From: a virus | Virus record (IMG/VR): IMGVR_UViG_3300021976_000015 | Location: 1-58,156 of that record | DNA length: 58,156 nucleotides | Reading direction: 5' to 3' (one strand) | Shown here: one piece after another, positions 40,457 to 48,085 of the stretch | How positions within the stretch are numbered: position 1 is the first letter of the stretch | How the letters are laid out: the number at the start of each line of letters is the position of its first letter | Notes under the pieces: generated by a model | Databases searched by the model: none | What the model saw: only the letters and a program-made list of their open reading frames with translations | Told to the model about the DNA's origin: nothing | Translations under genes and position numbers: made by a program

Positions 40457-40699
40457 ATGACTGATGTGACCAGTGCGGGAGATTACGTCAACCCGTACTT
40501 CGGAAACGGTGAGAGTTCACAGGAAGATGAGGTTCTTCCCGCGTCCGACGACATCGAAGGTGTTGACGACAACATCCTCGGTCCGGATGACGACGACCCA
40601 GAGCTGTTGGCCGATCCTGCTAAGGACGACCACGACGTCGAGTATCCGGAAGAGCCGGTCGAGGAGAAGGCCGAGGTAAAGCATGGCAAGCGTCGTTGA
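40457..40699 (+). CDS. Small highly acidic protein
   Basis: 80 aa, over a third Asp or Glu (GVDDNILGPDDDDPELLADP), with a short basic end. GAAAGGGCAGCG site. Overlaps the endolysin start by 17 nt. Function unknown. Confidence 0.65.
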   Translation: MTDVTSAGDYVNPYFGNGESSQEDEVLPASDDIEGVDDNILGPDDDDPELLADPAKDDHDVEYPEEPVEEKAEVKHGKRR

Positions 40700-41564
40700 T
40701 GCCGTAGAGGCCTTACAGCAAGTTGGTCTCTCGGTCTCGGGATACGGCGACTGGGAAAACAGGAGCAACGGGAACGCATTCCAGCCGGAAGGATTGATCT
40801 TCCACCACGACGCGACTCCGATAGGTCCTTCCCCCTCGGTGAAGAACTACATGTGGGAGACCGCCAGCATCAGGCCCGCGTGTCACTTCTGGGTCGATCT
40901 GAACGGCGCATGGTGGGTTGGATGCGCGAACGGTGCGAACCACGCAGGTGTTGGTGAGGGATGGGGAATCGTCCCTATCAACGGCGGTAACAGGTACACG
41001 TTCGGTGTCGAGACCGACCACACCGTGAACGAGACCTGGACGGCCGTGCAGTACGACTCAATTGTTCGTGGGTTCGCTGCGATCTGTCGTCGGTTCGGGT
41101 GGAACCCAGGCAACCGCGTCATGGGCCACAAGGAATACACGTCGCGGAAGATCGATCCCTGGGGCGTCAGCATGGATCAGTTCCGCGCCGACGTCGTGTA
41201 CTGCATCGAGCACGGTTTCACCCCACATGCTCCAGCCCCAACCAAGGCATTTGTCGCGGAGGAAGATATGGCACAGTTCATCGCTCCAAAGGCCAACACT
41301 TGGCCAAAGACAGACGGACAACCCGGCCCTGTTATCCCGCCAACATTCCGCATCACCGGTCCTTTTGCGGAGTGGATGCAGAGTACATCCATATTGAAGG
41401 ATGCCCAGGCGGATGCCGTCGCGATGGGTCAGCCGGAGAAGTCAGTTCAGGTTCGCGAGTCGAACGACATCTACACGAAGTTCAGTGTTCTGGTCGGGCC
41501 AGTTCCGAGGGGATTCCGCAAGGACTTCCCGCGCTTGGCGACAAACGTCGCACCAACACCGTAA
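40683..41564 (+). CDS. Endolysin: N-acetylmuramoyl-L-alanine amidase
   Basis: 293 aa. Residues about 30-180 are an Amidase_2/PGRP-type zinc amidase: GLIFHHDATP (first His ligand, about 41), HFWVDLNGAWWVG, FGVETDH, and VMGHKEYTSRKIDPWG (second His, about 149). It cleaves the stem peptide from glycan at the end of infection. The last 90 residues form a separate, probably cell-wall-binding part. Holin candidate follows. Confidence 0.88.
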   Translation: MASVVDAVEALQQVGLSVSGYGDWENRSNGNAFQPEGLIFHHDATPIGPSPSVKNYMWETASIRPACHFWVDLNGAWWVGCANGANHAGVGEGWGIVPINGGNRYTFGVETDHTVNETWTAVQYDSIVRGFAAICRRFGWNPGNRVMGHKEYTSRKIDPWGVSMDQFRADVVYCIEHGFTPHAPAPTKAFVAEEDMAQFIAPKANTWPKTDGQPGPVIPPTFRITGPFAEWMQSTSILKDAQADAVAMGQPEKSVQVRESNDIYTKFSVLVGPVPRGFRKDFPRLATNVAPTP

Positions 41565-41574
41565 GGAGTAGGCG

Positions 41575-41943
41575 ATGTTTCTGCTCTCTGATGTGGTCGT
41601 CGTACCCACGAACACCACGACAGTTGTTCTGAATATGGCGTTCGTTCTTTCGCTACTGGTCTCGACCGTGATCCCGATCATCGTTGGAATCGTGACGAAG
41701 CTGAATGCCTCGTCTGGTACCAAGGCGTTGGTCATGGTCATCTTGAACGCGCTCAACGGATTCCTGATGGAGGCCATCGCAGGTGGAGATGTCTATAACT
41801 GGACACTCGGCTTGGTGAACTTCCTGATCGGCATGGTGACCTCAGTTGCCACGTATTACGGGGTCTTGAAGCCCATCGGTGCATCGAGTTCCGTGCAGAA
41901 CAGCACGGCGAACTTCGGTATCGGTGGTTCTAAGGCCGCGTAA
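41575..41943 (+). CDS. Putative holin
   Basis: 122 aa; AAGGAGTAGGCG before the ATG. Three hydrophobic segments (about 20-42, 50-68, 77-98), short soluble ends. Size, topology and position directly after the amidase fit a holin that makes the membrane lesion for lysis. Confidence 0.68.
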   Translation: MFLLSDVVVVPTNTTTVVLNMAFVLSLLVSTVIPIIVGIVTKLNASSGTKALVMVILNALNGFLMEAIAGGDVYNWTLGLVNFLIGMVTSVATYYGVLKPIGASSSVQNSTANFGIGGSKAA

Positions 41944-41956
41944 GGAATCTCAGACC

Positions 41957-41998
41957 AACGAACCCCTCTCACCCCAGCGAGAGGGGTTCGTTGCTTTT
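41957..41998 (+). terminator. Rho-independent terminator after the lysis genes
   Basis: A 14-bp perfect stem (41957-41970 with 41979-41992, sequence AACGAACCCCTCTC and its complement) and 8-nt loop, followed by GCTTTT. Strong terminator. Confidence 0.88.
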
Positions 41999-42072
41999 CA
42001 AAGGGTGCTTGGGCCAAATCGGACAGGTTGCTGCAATACTCCGTTCGAAACATCAAGGAACACGGAGACCAC

Positions 42073-42573
42073 ATGACTCAGCCGACGCCCAATTATGACT
42101 TGGTGCGAGTTCGTGGGACCTACCGAAACCCTGACGGGTCGAACGCGGTGGGTTCCGTTCGATTCCTGCCCACGGTCGTTGTTCGTGATGTCGTTACCAA
42201 TATCATCGTCGTTCCTGGAAAGCCGCTCATCTTCGATCTGGTCAATGGCGAGCTAGACAGGTTCATCCCGGCCACAGATGACCCAGATCTCACTCCGACT
42301 GGGTGGGTCTACAAGGTCCACGAGAAGGTCCCTGGCGGACGCAAGTTCGACATGGAAGCCCCCATTGCCACCAACCCTGGTGGCATCTTCATGGCGTCCG
42401 TCCCCCCTGCCATTTCCATCTTGAGCAACTCGTCCTACGTGTCGCTCGATGAATTAAACGGGATGATCGTGGGGTACTTCAACGAGCACCCTTGGATTGT
42501 TGTTCTCGAACCGGGAGATCCAGATCCCACCGACCTCGAAGATGGCGTACTTGTCGTCCGTCTCCTCGCTTGA
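42073..42573 (+). CDS. Tail-fibre-like N-terminal protein
   Basis: 166 aa from the ATG at 42073 (CGGAGACC site). GTYRNPDGSNAVGSVRFLPT followed by a beta-rich region and an ISILSNSSYVSLDELNGM segment resembles the attachment part of actinophage tail fibres. First gene after the lysis terminator. Confidence 0.6.
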   Translation: MTQPTPNYDLVRVRGTYRNPDGSNAVGSVRFLPTVVVRDVVTNIIVVPGKPLIFDLVNGELDRFIPATDDPDLTPTGWVYKVHEKVPGGRKFDMEAPIATNPGGIFMASVPPAISILSNSSYVSLDELNGMIVGYFNEHPWIVVLEPGDPDPTDLEDGVLVVRLLA

Positions 42574-42588
42574 TGAAGGGCTGATCTA

Positions 42589-43032
42589 ATGGCAGTGACC
42601 GCACAGATGAATGGTCAGTTGTTGAAGGCGATGTTCAACGGTGAAGTCGACATCGTTGGCGCCAACAGCGTGAAGGTCATGTTGACCACCAACGCGTACT
42701 CCTTCGACCCAGACACCCATGAGTACCGAAACTCGGTGACCAACGAGGTAGTGGGAACCGCGTACGTCGCAGGTGGCGCGACATGTGCCAACCCAGTGTT
42801 GTCCTACGACACCGCGACCAACACCGTGAAGTTCACCTGCGATACGCCGATCACCTGGGCCACGTCCACGATCACCGCGCGTAGGGCCGTCTTCTACGTC
42901 GCGAAGGGTGGTGCGTCGTCAGCGGACAACATCCTCTGCGTGTGGGACTTCGGCGCCGATGAGTCCTCAGTGGGTGCTGACTTCCGCCTGAACGTCCCTG
43001 GTACCGGCTTGATCGCGGGGGTCCATAACTAA
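42589..43032 (+). CDS. Hypothetical structural protein
   Basis: 147 aa. SVKVMLTTNAYSFDPDTHEY, GTAYVAGGATCANPVL and VRF/AVFYVAKGG suggest a beta-sandwich virion protein found in fibre regions of actinophages. Stop overlaps the next ATG by one base. Confidence 0.65.
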   Translation: MAVTAQMNGQLLKAMFNGEVDIVGANSVKVMLTTNAYSFDPDTHEYRNSVTNEVVGTAYVAGGATCANPVLSYDTATNTVKFTCDTPITWATSTITARRAVFYVAKGGASSADNILCVWDFGADESSVGADFRLNVPGTGLIAGVHN

Positions 43033-43805
43033 TGGCCGTTCTCCTCGATGCGCAAGGTACTTACCTCGCTGGTGCGACTACGAACCAAGCGGTTGTTTCG
43101 GCACCCGCCGGTTTGGCAGCGGGGAAATTGCCGATCGTCATCCTGGAGATGGAAGACCGCGTCGGGAACAACGGGTCAGCGATCGTTCCTGTCGATGCAG
43201 GGTGGACGTTGTACGACCCAGCAGCACTTGGGTACACGTATGGTTTGACCACACCATCGACCTCGGCGATGTACTGCCGCGTCTATCACTACGAGCCCAG
43301 AGGTACCCCCAGCTCCTGGACTTTCAACTGGACTGGAAGTACATGGCGAGCTGCCAAGGCGGTGAGTTTTACCGGAGCAGCAGCGACAGGTAGCCCCTTC
43401 AGATATGGCGGTGCCGGGTCGATGGCGTCAACCGCACTCACCACGGCGAATGCCACGCCACCAGTTACCTTCACCGGGTTTGTGACTGACGACTACGGCT
43501 TGTTCACCTTCGTCCACTTCAACGGGTGGGCGGCGGGAGTCGAAGTAATGACCGATGCCACTCCTGAGACGGATTGGACGTTCCTTAACTTCGCGGACGG
43601 AACAAGCCCTGCCAAGGGAATTGGTCTTGCCGCGAAGACACGGACATCCAGTGGGGACTTGACCAACTTCACTGTTCCCACTCATCGCAACGGTGAACAG
43701 ATCGCGATGATGCTTTCCATCCCACCTGCTGCTGGTGGTCCCGCTTTCACCCCGAAACGATTCGTCCAGTCCCGTGCATCTCGCGTTCGAGCTTCGACGT
43801 ACTAA
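43032..43805 (+). CDS. Hypothetical beta-rich virion protein
   Basis: 257 aa; Gly, Thr, Ala and Trp-rich (WTFNWTGSTWRAAKAVSFTG), probably a jelly-roll or concanavalin-like fold involved in binding. C-terminal basic end. No catalytic motif recognised. Confidence 0.65.
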   Translation: MAVLLDAQGTYLAGATTNQAVVSAPAGLAAGKLPIVILEMEDRVGNNGSAIVPVDAGWTLYDPAALGYTYGLTTPSTSAMYCRVYHYEPRGTPSSWTFNWTGSTWRAAKAVSFTGAAATGSPFRYGGAGSMASTALTTANATPPVTFTGFVTDDYGLFTFVHFNGWAAGVEVMTDATPETDWTFLNFADGTSPAKGIGLAAKTRTSSGDLTNFTVPTHRNGEQIAMMLSIPPAAGGPAFTPKRFVQSRASRVRASTY

Positions 43806-43817
43806 GAAAGGTTTCCT

Positions 43818-44321
43818 ATGGCTGGCCAGCAGTACATCGCATGGAATGGGGCGATGCCCGCAGCGGCAGCGGCCGTTGTTGTCACGACAGGCACCGCGAT
43901 CAAGACCCTGCTCCAGATCCAGACCCCTGCCACTCAGGACATCAGGATCATCCGATGGGGGATTAGCTTCGACGGATCGGCGGCGGCAACACCGATCAAG
44001 TGCGAACTACTCACCACTGCCGCTGTCGCGGCGACGGTGACCGCACACATCGCGGCTGGGGTCATGCCCTATAACAACGCTGGTTCTCCTGCATCGTTGA
44101 TGACCTTGGGTACGACCGGCACCGGTTACACGGCGTCTGCCGAGGGCACCGTCGTCACGACCAGGTTGTTCGACTACCAGCTCGTCTCTCCCACGAGCCA
44201 GTACGTGTACGACTGGTCACTGGGTAGCGAGCCCCATGTCCCGGTCAGCACGATCTTGAGGGTGAGGGTTACCGCAGCGGCGGCCGTAAACGCGGCATGC
44301 TTCGTTGTCTGGGCAGAGTGA
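43818..44321 (+). CDS. Hypothetical virion protein
   Basis: 167 aa; AAGAAAGGTTTCCT before the ATG. Beta-rich, Ala/Thr-rich (IRIIRWGISFDGSAAATPIK, VPVSTILRVRVTAAAAVNAA). Probably a small fibre or decoration component. Confidence 0.65.
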   Translation: MAGQQYIAWNGAMPAAAAAVVVTTGTAIKTLLQIQTPATQDIRIIRWGISFDGSAAATPIKCELLTTAAVAATVTAHIAAGVMPYNNAGSPASLMTLGTTGTGYTASAEGTVVTTRLFDYQLVSPTSQYVYDWSLGSEPHVPVSTILRVRVTAAAAVNAACFVVWAE

Positions 44322-44346
44322 TCAGGCTGTGTTTACAATCTGATGC

Positions 44347-45036
44347 ATGACTATCGATGTAGGTGACATGTTCGGGCGCTGGACGGTAACCGCAGATCCT
44401 GACCGTCGAACCGTCATGTGTGTTTGCGTGTGCGGTGTCGAACGAGGAGTTTTTCGACACTCGTTAATTAAGGGTGTGTCCAAGTCGTGTGGATGTCTGA
44501 ACCAGGAAGTCAGGTCATTAAACGGCCGCAAGAACGTGAAGCATCCGATCAACCCTGGTGATCGGTTCAGATGTTGGACAGTAATCGACGCGTCGAACCG
44601 TAGAGCTGTGTTGTGCAGATGTGATTGCGGTACGGACAAGAGCGTTACAGCAAGCAACCTGATTGGGGGCATATCAAAATCATGTGGGTGCTTGAAGCGT
44701 GAGTCATCTAGAGCAACAGCTCTCGACAAATTTGTCCGCCATGGTCTTCGGTACCACCCTCTGTACAACGTTTGGCGGCAGATGGTTCGTCGGTGTACTG
44801 ACCCGCTAGATAAAGCGTGGTATCGGTATGGCGGGCGAGGTGTAAGTGTCTACGAGCCGTGGATGGACTTAGTTACGTTCATCGATTACATCGAGTCGAG
44901 CATTGGGTTGCCAAGTCCTGGTCTTACGCTCGATCGAATCGACAACGATGGAAGCTACGTACCAGGAAACGTTAGGTGGGCGACTCGCAAGGAACAAGCG
45001 AACAACCGGTCACCACGGTCCAAGCACGCAAGGTAG
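44347..45036 (+). CDS. HNH-type homing endonuclease
   Basis: 229 aa. Two Cys modules (CVCVCGVERG with KSCGCLNQE; CRCDCGTDKS with KSCGCLKRE) form zinc-bound DNA-binding repeats. The nuclease part has YRYGGRGVSVYEPW, LDRIDNDGSYVPGNVRW and ATRKEQANNR, the H/N-N-K-type core of this HNH/AP2-associated group. Lower GC than its neighbours and inserted between fibre genes. TTTACAAT ends 7 nt before the ATG, so it may have its own promoter. Confidence 0.82.
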   Translation: MTIDVGDMFGRWTVTADPDRRTVMCVCVCGVERGVFRHSLIKGVSKSCGCLNQEVRSLNGRKNVKHPINPGDRFRCWTVIDASNRRAVLCRCDCGTDKSVTASNLIGGISKSCGCLKRESSRATALDKFVRHGLRYHPLYNVWRQMVRRCTDPLDKAWYRYGGRGVSVYEPWMDLVTFIDYIESSIGLPSPGLTLDRIDNDGSYVPGNVRWATRKEQANNRSPRSKHAR

Positions 45037-45048
45037 GGAGTTAGTCAG

Positions 45049-46104
45049 ATGGTGATTCGCGGACGCGGGTACCCCAACCGTTCGCGGATTCGCCGTTTCC
45101 GCGTCACGACCGCCGTCGTCCTCGCGAACATTACAGGTGTTACCGCGTCGATCATCCTGACGGCGAATGCGGGCACCGTTACCGCCTTGAAGACCACGAA
45201 CATCACTGGTCCCACAGCGAGCATCACCCTTACGGCTAACCCAGGAACGGTCAGCGCGTTCAAGGTTGCCTCGATCACCGGAGTTACGTCGTCTGTCACC
45301 TTGACGGCGAATCCAGGGACGGTGACCGCCCATAAGGCCGTCAGTATCACGGGTGTAACCGGGACGCTCACTCTTACCGCCAACCCAGGAACGGTCGTTG
45401 CTGGCCAATCTGTGGCGATTACGGGTGTCACGGCGGGCATGGTCATCACAGCCAACCCTGGGACCGTCTCTGCGCAGAGTGCAGCATCCATCACGGGTGT
45501 GACGTGTGACGTTGAGATCACCGCGAATCCAGGCACAGTCACAGCTCTGGATTCAGTCGATGTAGTCGGTGTAACGACCGGTGTAGTGCTTATCGCGAAC
45601 CCAGGGGCGGTTACCGCACTCAAGACAACTTCCATCACCGGAGTTTCCAGCAGCCTGGAACTCACGGCGCACCCCGGAAGTATTACTACGGCAGGTCAGG
45701 TCTCCGTAGTTGGCGCGTCGGTAGCGATCGTCCTTACCGCCAACCCCGGCACAGTTACTGCCCAGAAGGCGATCGCGATCACGGGTGTCACGACGTCGAT
45801 GACCGCGACGGCCAATCCAGGGACCGTCACTGGAAACTCTTTAATCTCTATAAGTGGGGTTTCCACCAGCCTGGAAATCACCGCGCACCCAGGAACAGTC
45901 ACTACACAGGGTCAAGTTTCGGTTACCGGTCCGACCGTCGCGATCGTGATGACCGCCAACCCTGGGACCGTGTCAATTGGTGGTGCCGGGGGTATCCCGT
46001 ACACCGCACGTCTCGTGATTGGCGGTGTCCTGATCACCGTGGAAATCCAAGGAGTCTGGCATGACGGAGCCGTACGGCCTTTCGCCATCGAGAACTACAC
46101 CTAA
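45049..46104 (+). CDS. Repeat-built fibre protein (twelve 24-residue repeats)
   Basis: 351 aa. A basic start (RGRGYPNRSRIRRFRV), then residues about 27-314 in twelve 24-residue repeats with consensus xITGVTxxxxLTANPGTVTA plus four variable residues. Each could add two strands to a beta-solenoid or fibre shaft. A short C-terminal domain ends the protein (TARLVIGGVLITVEIQGVWH). In the fibre gene block after the lysis genes; its exact role is unknown. Confidence 0.75.
   Translation: MVIRGRGYPNRSRIRRFRVTTAVVLANITGVTASIILTANAGTVTALKTTNITGPTASITLTANPGTVSAFKVASITGVTSSVTLTANPGTVTAHKAVSITGVTGTLTLTANPGTVVAGQSVAITGVTAGMVITANPGTVSAQSAASITGVTCDVEITANPGTVTALDSVDVVGVTTGVVLIANPGAVTALKTTSITGVSSSLELTAHPGSITTAGQVSVVGASVAIVLTANPGTVTAQKAIAITGVTTSMTATANPGTVTGNSLISISGVSTSLEITAHPGTVTTQGQVSVTGPTVAIVMTANPGTVSIGGAGGIPYTARLVIGGVLITVEIQGVWHDGAVRPFAIENYT
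45127..45990 (+). repeat. Twelve 72-nt tandem coding repeats
   Basis: Each 72-nt unit encodes one 24-residue module. DNA identity between units is partial, so the repeats are old but still alignable (for example TANPGTV codons recur as GCCAACCCAGGAACGGTC-like blocks). Confidence 0.75.
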
Positions 46105-46132
46105 CCCAGCAGACCGGAAGGGGATTGCACTC

Positions 46133-46243
46133 ATGAGGTACACCGCAGTGATGTACGCAGTGGCGTTGACCTTGCTCGTGATCTTCTTGTTCCTGTTGAT
46201 CATCAACGTCCTCGGTGGGAACACCGCCACGGTCTTCGCGTAG
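46133..46243 (+). CDS. Small single-span membrane protein
   Basis: 36 aa from the ATG at 46133 (CGGAAGGGGAT site). One span: YAVALTLLVIFLFLLIINVL. Last gene of the rightward structural block; could be a lysis accessory peptide. Confidence 0.6.
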   Translation: MRYTAVMYAVALTLLVIFLFLLIINVLGGNTATVFA

Positions 46244-46278
46244 ACGTACCCTCAAGGAGCCTCCACTCGACCGGAGGT

Positions 46279-46331
46279 CCGAACCCCCAGCTCCCACTTC
46301 CTCCCAGGACGTCGGCCGGGGGTTCGGCTTA
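46279..46331 (+). terminator. Terminator of the structural operon
   Basis: CCGAACCCCC (46279-46288) pairs exactly with GGGGGTTCGG (46318-46327) and is followed by CTTAT. It faces the minus-strand terminator at 46427-46480. Confidence 0.75.
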
Positions 46332-46426
46332 TACTGAGGGTTGCTGTTGCAGGCCATCTGGGCAGCGCATACCCAATGAACTCTCGCCGGACAGCGTAAG
46401 ATCAGCACGTTGTGTGTGGTCAAGAC

Positions 46427-46480
46427 GACGAAGACCCCCACTGCCCTTCATCGCCAGGAAGGACAGCGGGGGTCTTCGTC
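46427..46480 (-). terminator. Terminator of the leftward operon
   Basis: GACGAAGACCCCC (46427-46439) pairs exactly with GGGGGTCTTCGTC (46468-46480), a 13-bp stem just past the stop of the Ig-like gene. T-tract on the minus strand is weak (CTTG). Confidence 0.65.
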
Positions 46481-46491
46481 TGTGTCTGGAC

Positions 46492-46812
46492 TTACGCGTC
46501 GGGAGTGACTTCCTCCGGTTCACCAAGCTCGATGGCCAGCGTGGTGACATCCCCCGCGACGACATCGATCGCGATCGAGCCCATAAATTCCTGGCCGGAC
46601 GTCTCGGTGTCGGTCACGGACAGAACAGCGGTACCGAGAGTTCCGGTCGCGGCGACGGAACACGATCCGTCACCGTTGTCGGTCAGGGAGAGGATGGCGG
46701 TGTCGTCCACGGCGTACACCGCAGTGCCGGTGAACTGGGTGGGGTTCCCCATCTCGTCCACAGCGGATACAGACGCAGAGACCTTCTGGTCGGCCTTCAG
46801 CGCAAAACTCAT
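46492..46812 (-). CDS. Ig-like (BIG2-type) protein, probable decoration protein
   Basis: 106 aa; GAAGGACCAAGC lies before the ATG at 46812. KVSASVSAVDEMGNPTQFTG, AILSLTDNGDGSCSVAATG and VTTLAIEL form one Ig-like sandwich, as in phage head or tail decoration proteins. It is convergent with the structural operon rather than in it. The same frame is open for a further 215 nt upstream. Confidence 0.75.
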   Translation of the reverse strand: MSFALKADQKVSASVSAVDEMGNPTQFTGTAVYAVDDTAILSLTDNGDGSCSVAATGTLGTAVLSVTDTETSGQEFMGSIAIDVVAGDVTTLAIELGEPEEVTPDA

Positions 46813-47027
46813 GCTTGGTCCTTCTTTCAGCGTGACGGGTGTCGGTGACGGATGTCCACGGTCGGCGGGTAGGGCGTGTCCACACGGTCCTAGATGCCAC
46901 TGGACCGTGGGATGACGTAGGCCGCGAACCCTGGCTTCGATGAGTAGCTGGATGTCGCCAAGATCAATTCGGATGTCGGCCTCCTCTTCGAGCGACGCCC
47001 ATCTTAAAGTGCGTTGCAGAGGTCCCG
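46813..47027 (-). pseudogene. Open frame without a start, possibly frameshifted
   Basis: In frame with the Ig-like gene, this stretch reads WASLEEEADIRIDLGDIQLL, then IEARVRGLRHPTVQWHLGPC: protein-like and without stops, but with no ATG, GTG or TTG. An ATG in another frame at about 46996 would join it after a one-base indel. It may be a decayed gene, a sequencing error, or a chance frame. Confidence 0.35.
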
Positions 47028-47033
47028 TCTACC

Positions 47034-47285
47034 TCAACTGGGTGGAATCCCCATCATCGAAGGCTCATCTCCCACTGGTCGCGTCTGGAACCGCACACCC
47101 CAGTTAGGCCCTGCTCCCACAGGTCGCGGTGTGGGGTTGTTCCGTTCCGCCTCGGACATCTCGTAGAGCAGGTCTTCAGCGGCAAGTTGTTCCAGATCTT
47201 CGGCGACCAGAAGCCACTTCCGCCGCGAGAGGTGTTCGTCCTCCGGCGCCATGGTGGGGTCCCATCGCCACACGTTCCACATCAC
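47034..47285 (-). CDS. Small hypothetical protein
   Basis: 83 aa from GTG overlapping the previous stop (GTGATG; ATG next codon also possible). RRKWLLVAEDLEQLAAEDLL suggests a helical N-terminal half; the C-terminus is Pro-rich and disordered. Unknown. Confidence 0.6.
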   Translation of the reverse strand: MMWNVWRWDPTMAPEDEHLSRRKWLLVAEDLEQLAAEDLLYEMSEAERNNPTPRPVGAGPNWGVRFQTRPVGDEPSMMGIPPS

Positions 47286-47485
47286 GGTGTTTCCTCCTGG
47301 AGTGCATCGAGTTCTTCCCCGCCGACCATCTCAACTCGCTGAGCACCCAGGGTGAGGGTCACCTGGGGGTACTCATCCCCCTCGACGGTGACTGTCGCAC
47401 CTCCCACGGTCGGTAGGACGACGCCATCCATCTCGACCACCACACGCGTCCAATCCTTCTGGTGTATTCGGATCAGCTTGGCCAT
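47282..47485 (-). CDS. Small hypothetical protein
   Basis: 67 aa from the ATG at 47485. Beta-rich (DWTRVVVEMDGVVLPTVGG, YPQVTLTLGAQRV), acidic end. Resembles the small virion or tail-associated proteins found near decoration genes, but no family is recognised. Confidence 0.6.
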   Translation of the reverse strand: MAKLIRIHQKDWTRVVVEMDGVVLPTVGGATVTVEGDEYPQVTLTLGAQRVEMVGGEELDALQEETP

Positions 47486-47560
47486 GTCTTGTTCCCTCGT
47501 TCTTCGCCACAGGATGGCCGTAGAGGCCCTAACACTGGTTGGTTGGTGTCTCTGGACCCA

Positions 47561-48085
47561 TCAGAGGGGCACGTGGGTTGCACGCGGTTTGTCGGGACCT
47601 TGCAAAACCCCCTCGACCTCTGCCGGAGTGAAGCGTGATCCCTTGAGTGGCTTTGGCCCATCGGGGTTCACGTCCTTGGTCATGTTCGCCCTCATCACCT
47701 CTCGGATCACCGCGTCCAGATCCACTCCGTACGACAACGCGGTTCCGTAGGCAACGGTGACGACATCGGCCAACTCCTGAACGATGTGCGCGAGATCGTC
47801 TCGTTGCTCGGCATCGAAGTACTCCTCGCATTCGGAGTCCATGAGCGTGTACCGAACATCACGAAGATCGTCCTCTGGAAGCTTGGGGAACTTCCCGATC
47901 GGGATGCCGTACTGCTCGTGGAAGAGGAAGACCAGGTCCTGGGTACTCATTTCAACTCGCTTGCTCTCCAGAACACACGTTCCCGCGATCTGCCCACAGT
48001 CTTCGCAGATGTAGTGCATCTGCCCACAAGGTTCAGGGCAGATGTTCCGGTCGAACCAAGTGTTCTCGTGCGTGCAGTCCGCCAT
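47561..48085 (-). CDS. MazG-like NTP pyrophosphohydrolase with N-terminal zinc ribbon
   Basis: 174 aa. Residues 1-45 hold CTHE, CPEPCGQ and CEDCGQ, a zinc ribbon. From about 46 (MSTQDLVFLFHEQYG) a MazG-like all-helical fold: LMDSECEEYFDAE, HIVQELADVVTVAYG and VMRANMTKDV, with the E-x-x-E and E-x-x-D metal sites. Such enzymes hydrolyse unwanted NTPs or alarmones during infection. One-base overlap with the primase gene. Confidence 0.75.
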   Translation of the reverse strand: MADCTHENTWFDRNICPEPCGQMHYICEDCGQIAGTCVLESKRVEMSTQDLVFLFHEQYGIPIGKFPKLPEDDLRDVRYTLMDSECEEYFDAEQRDDLAHIVQELADVVTVAYGTALSYGVDLDAVIREVMRANMTKDVNPDGPKPLKGSRFTPAEVEGVLQGPDKPRATHVPL

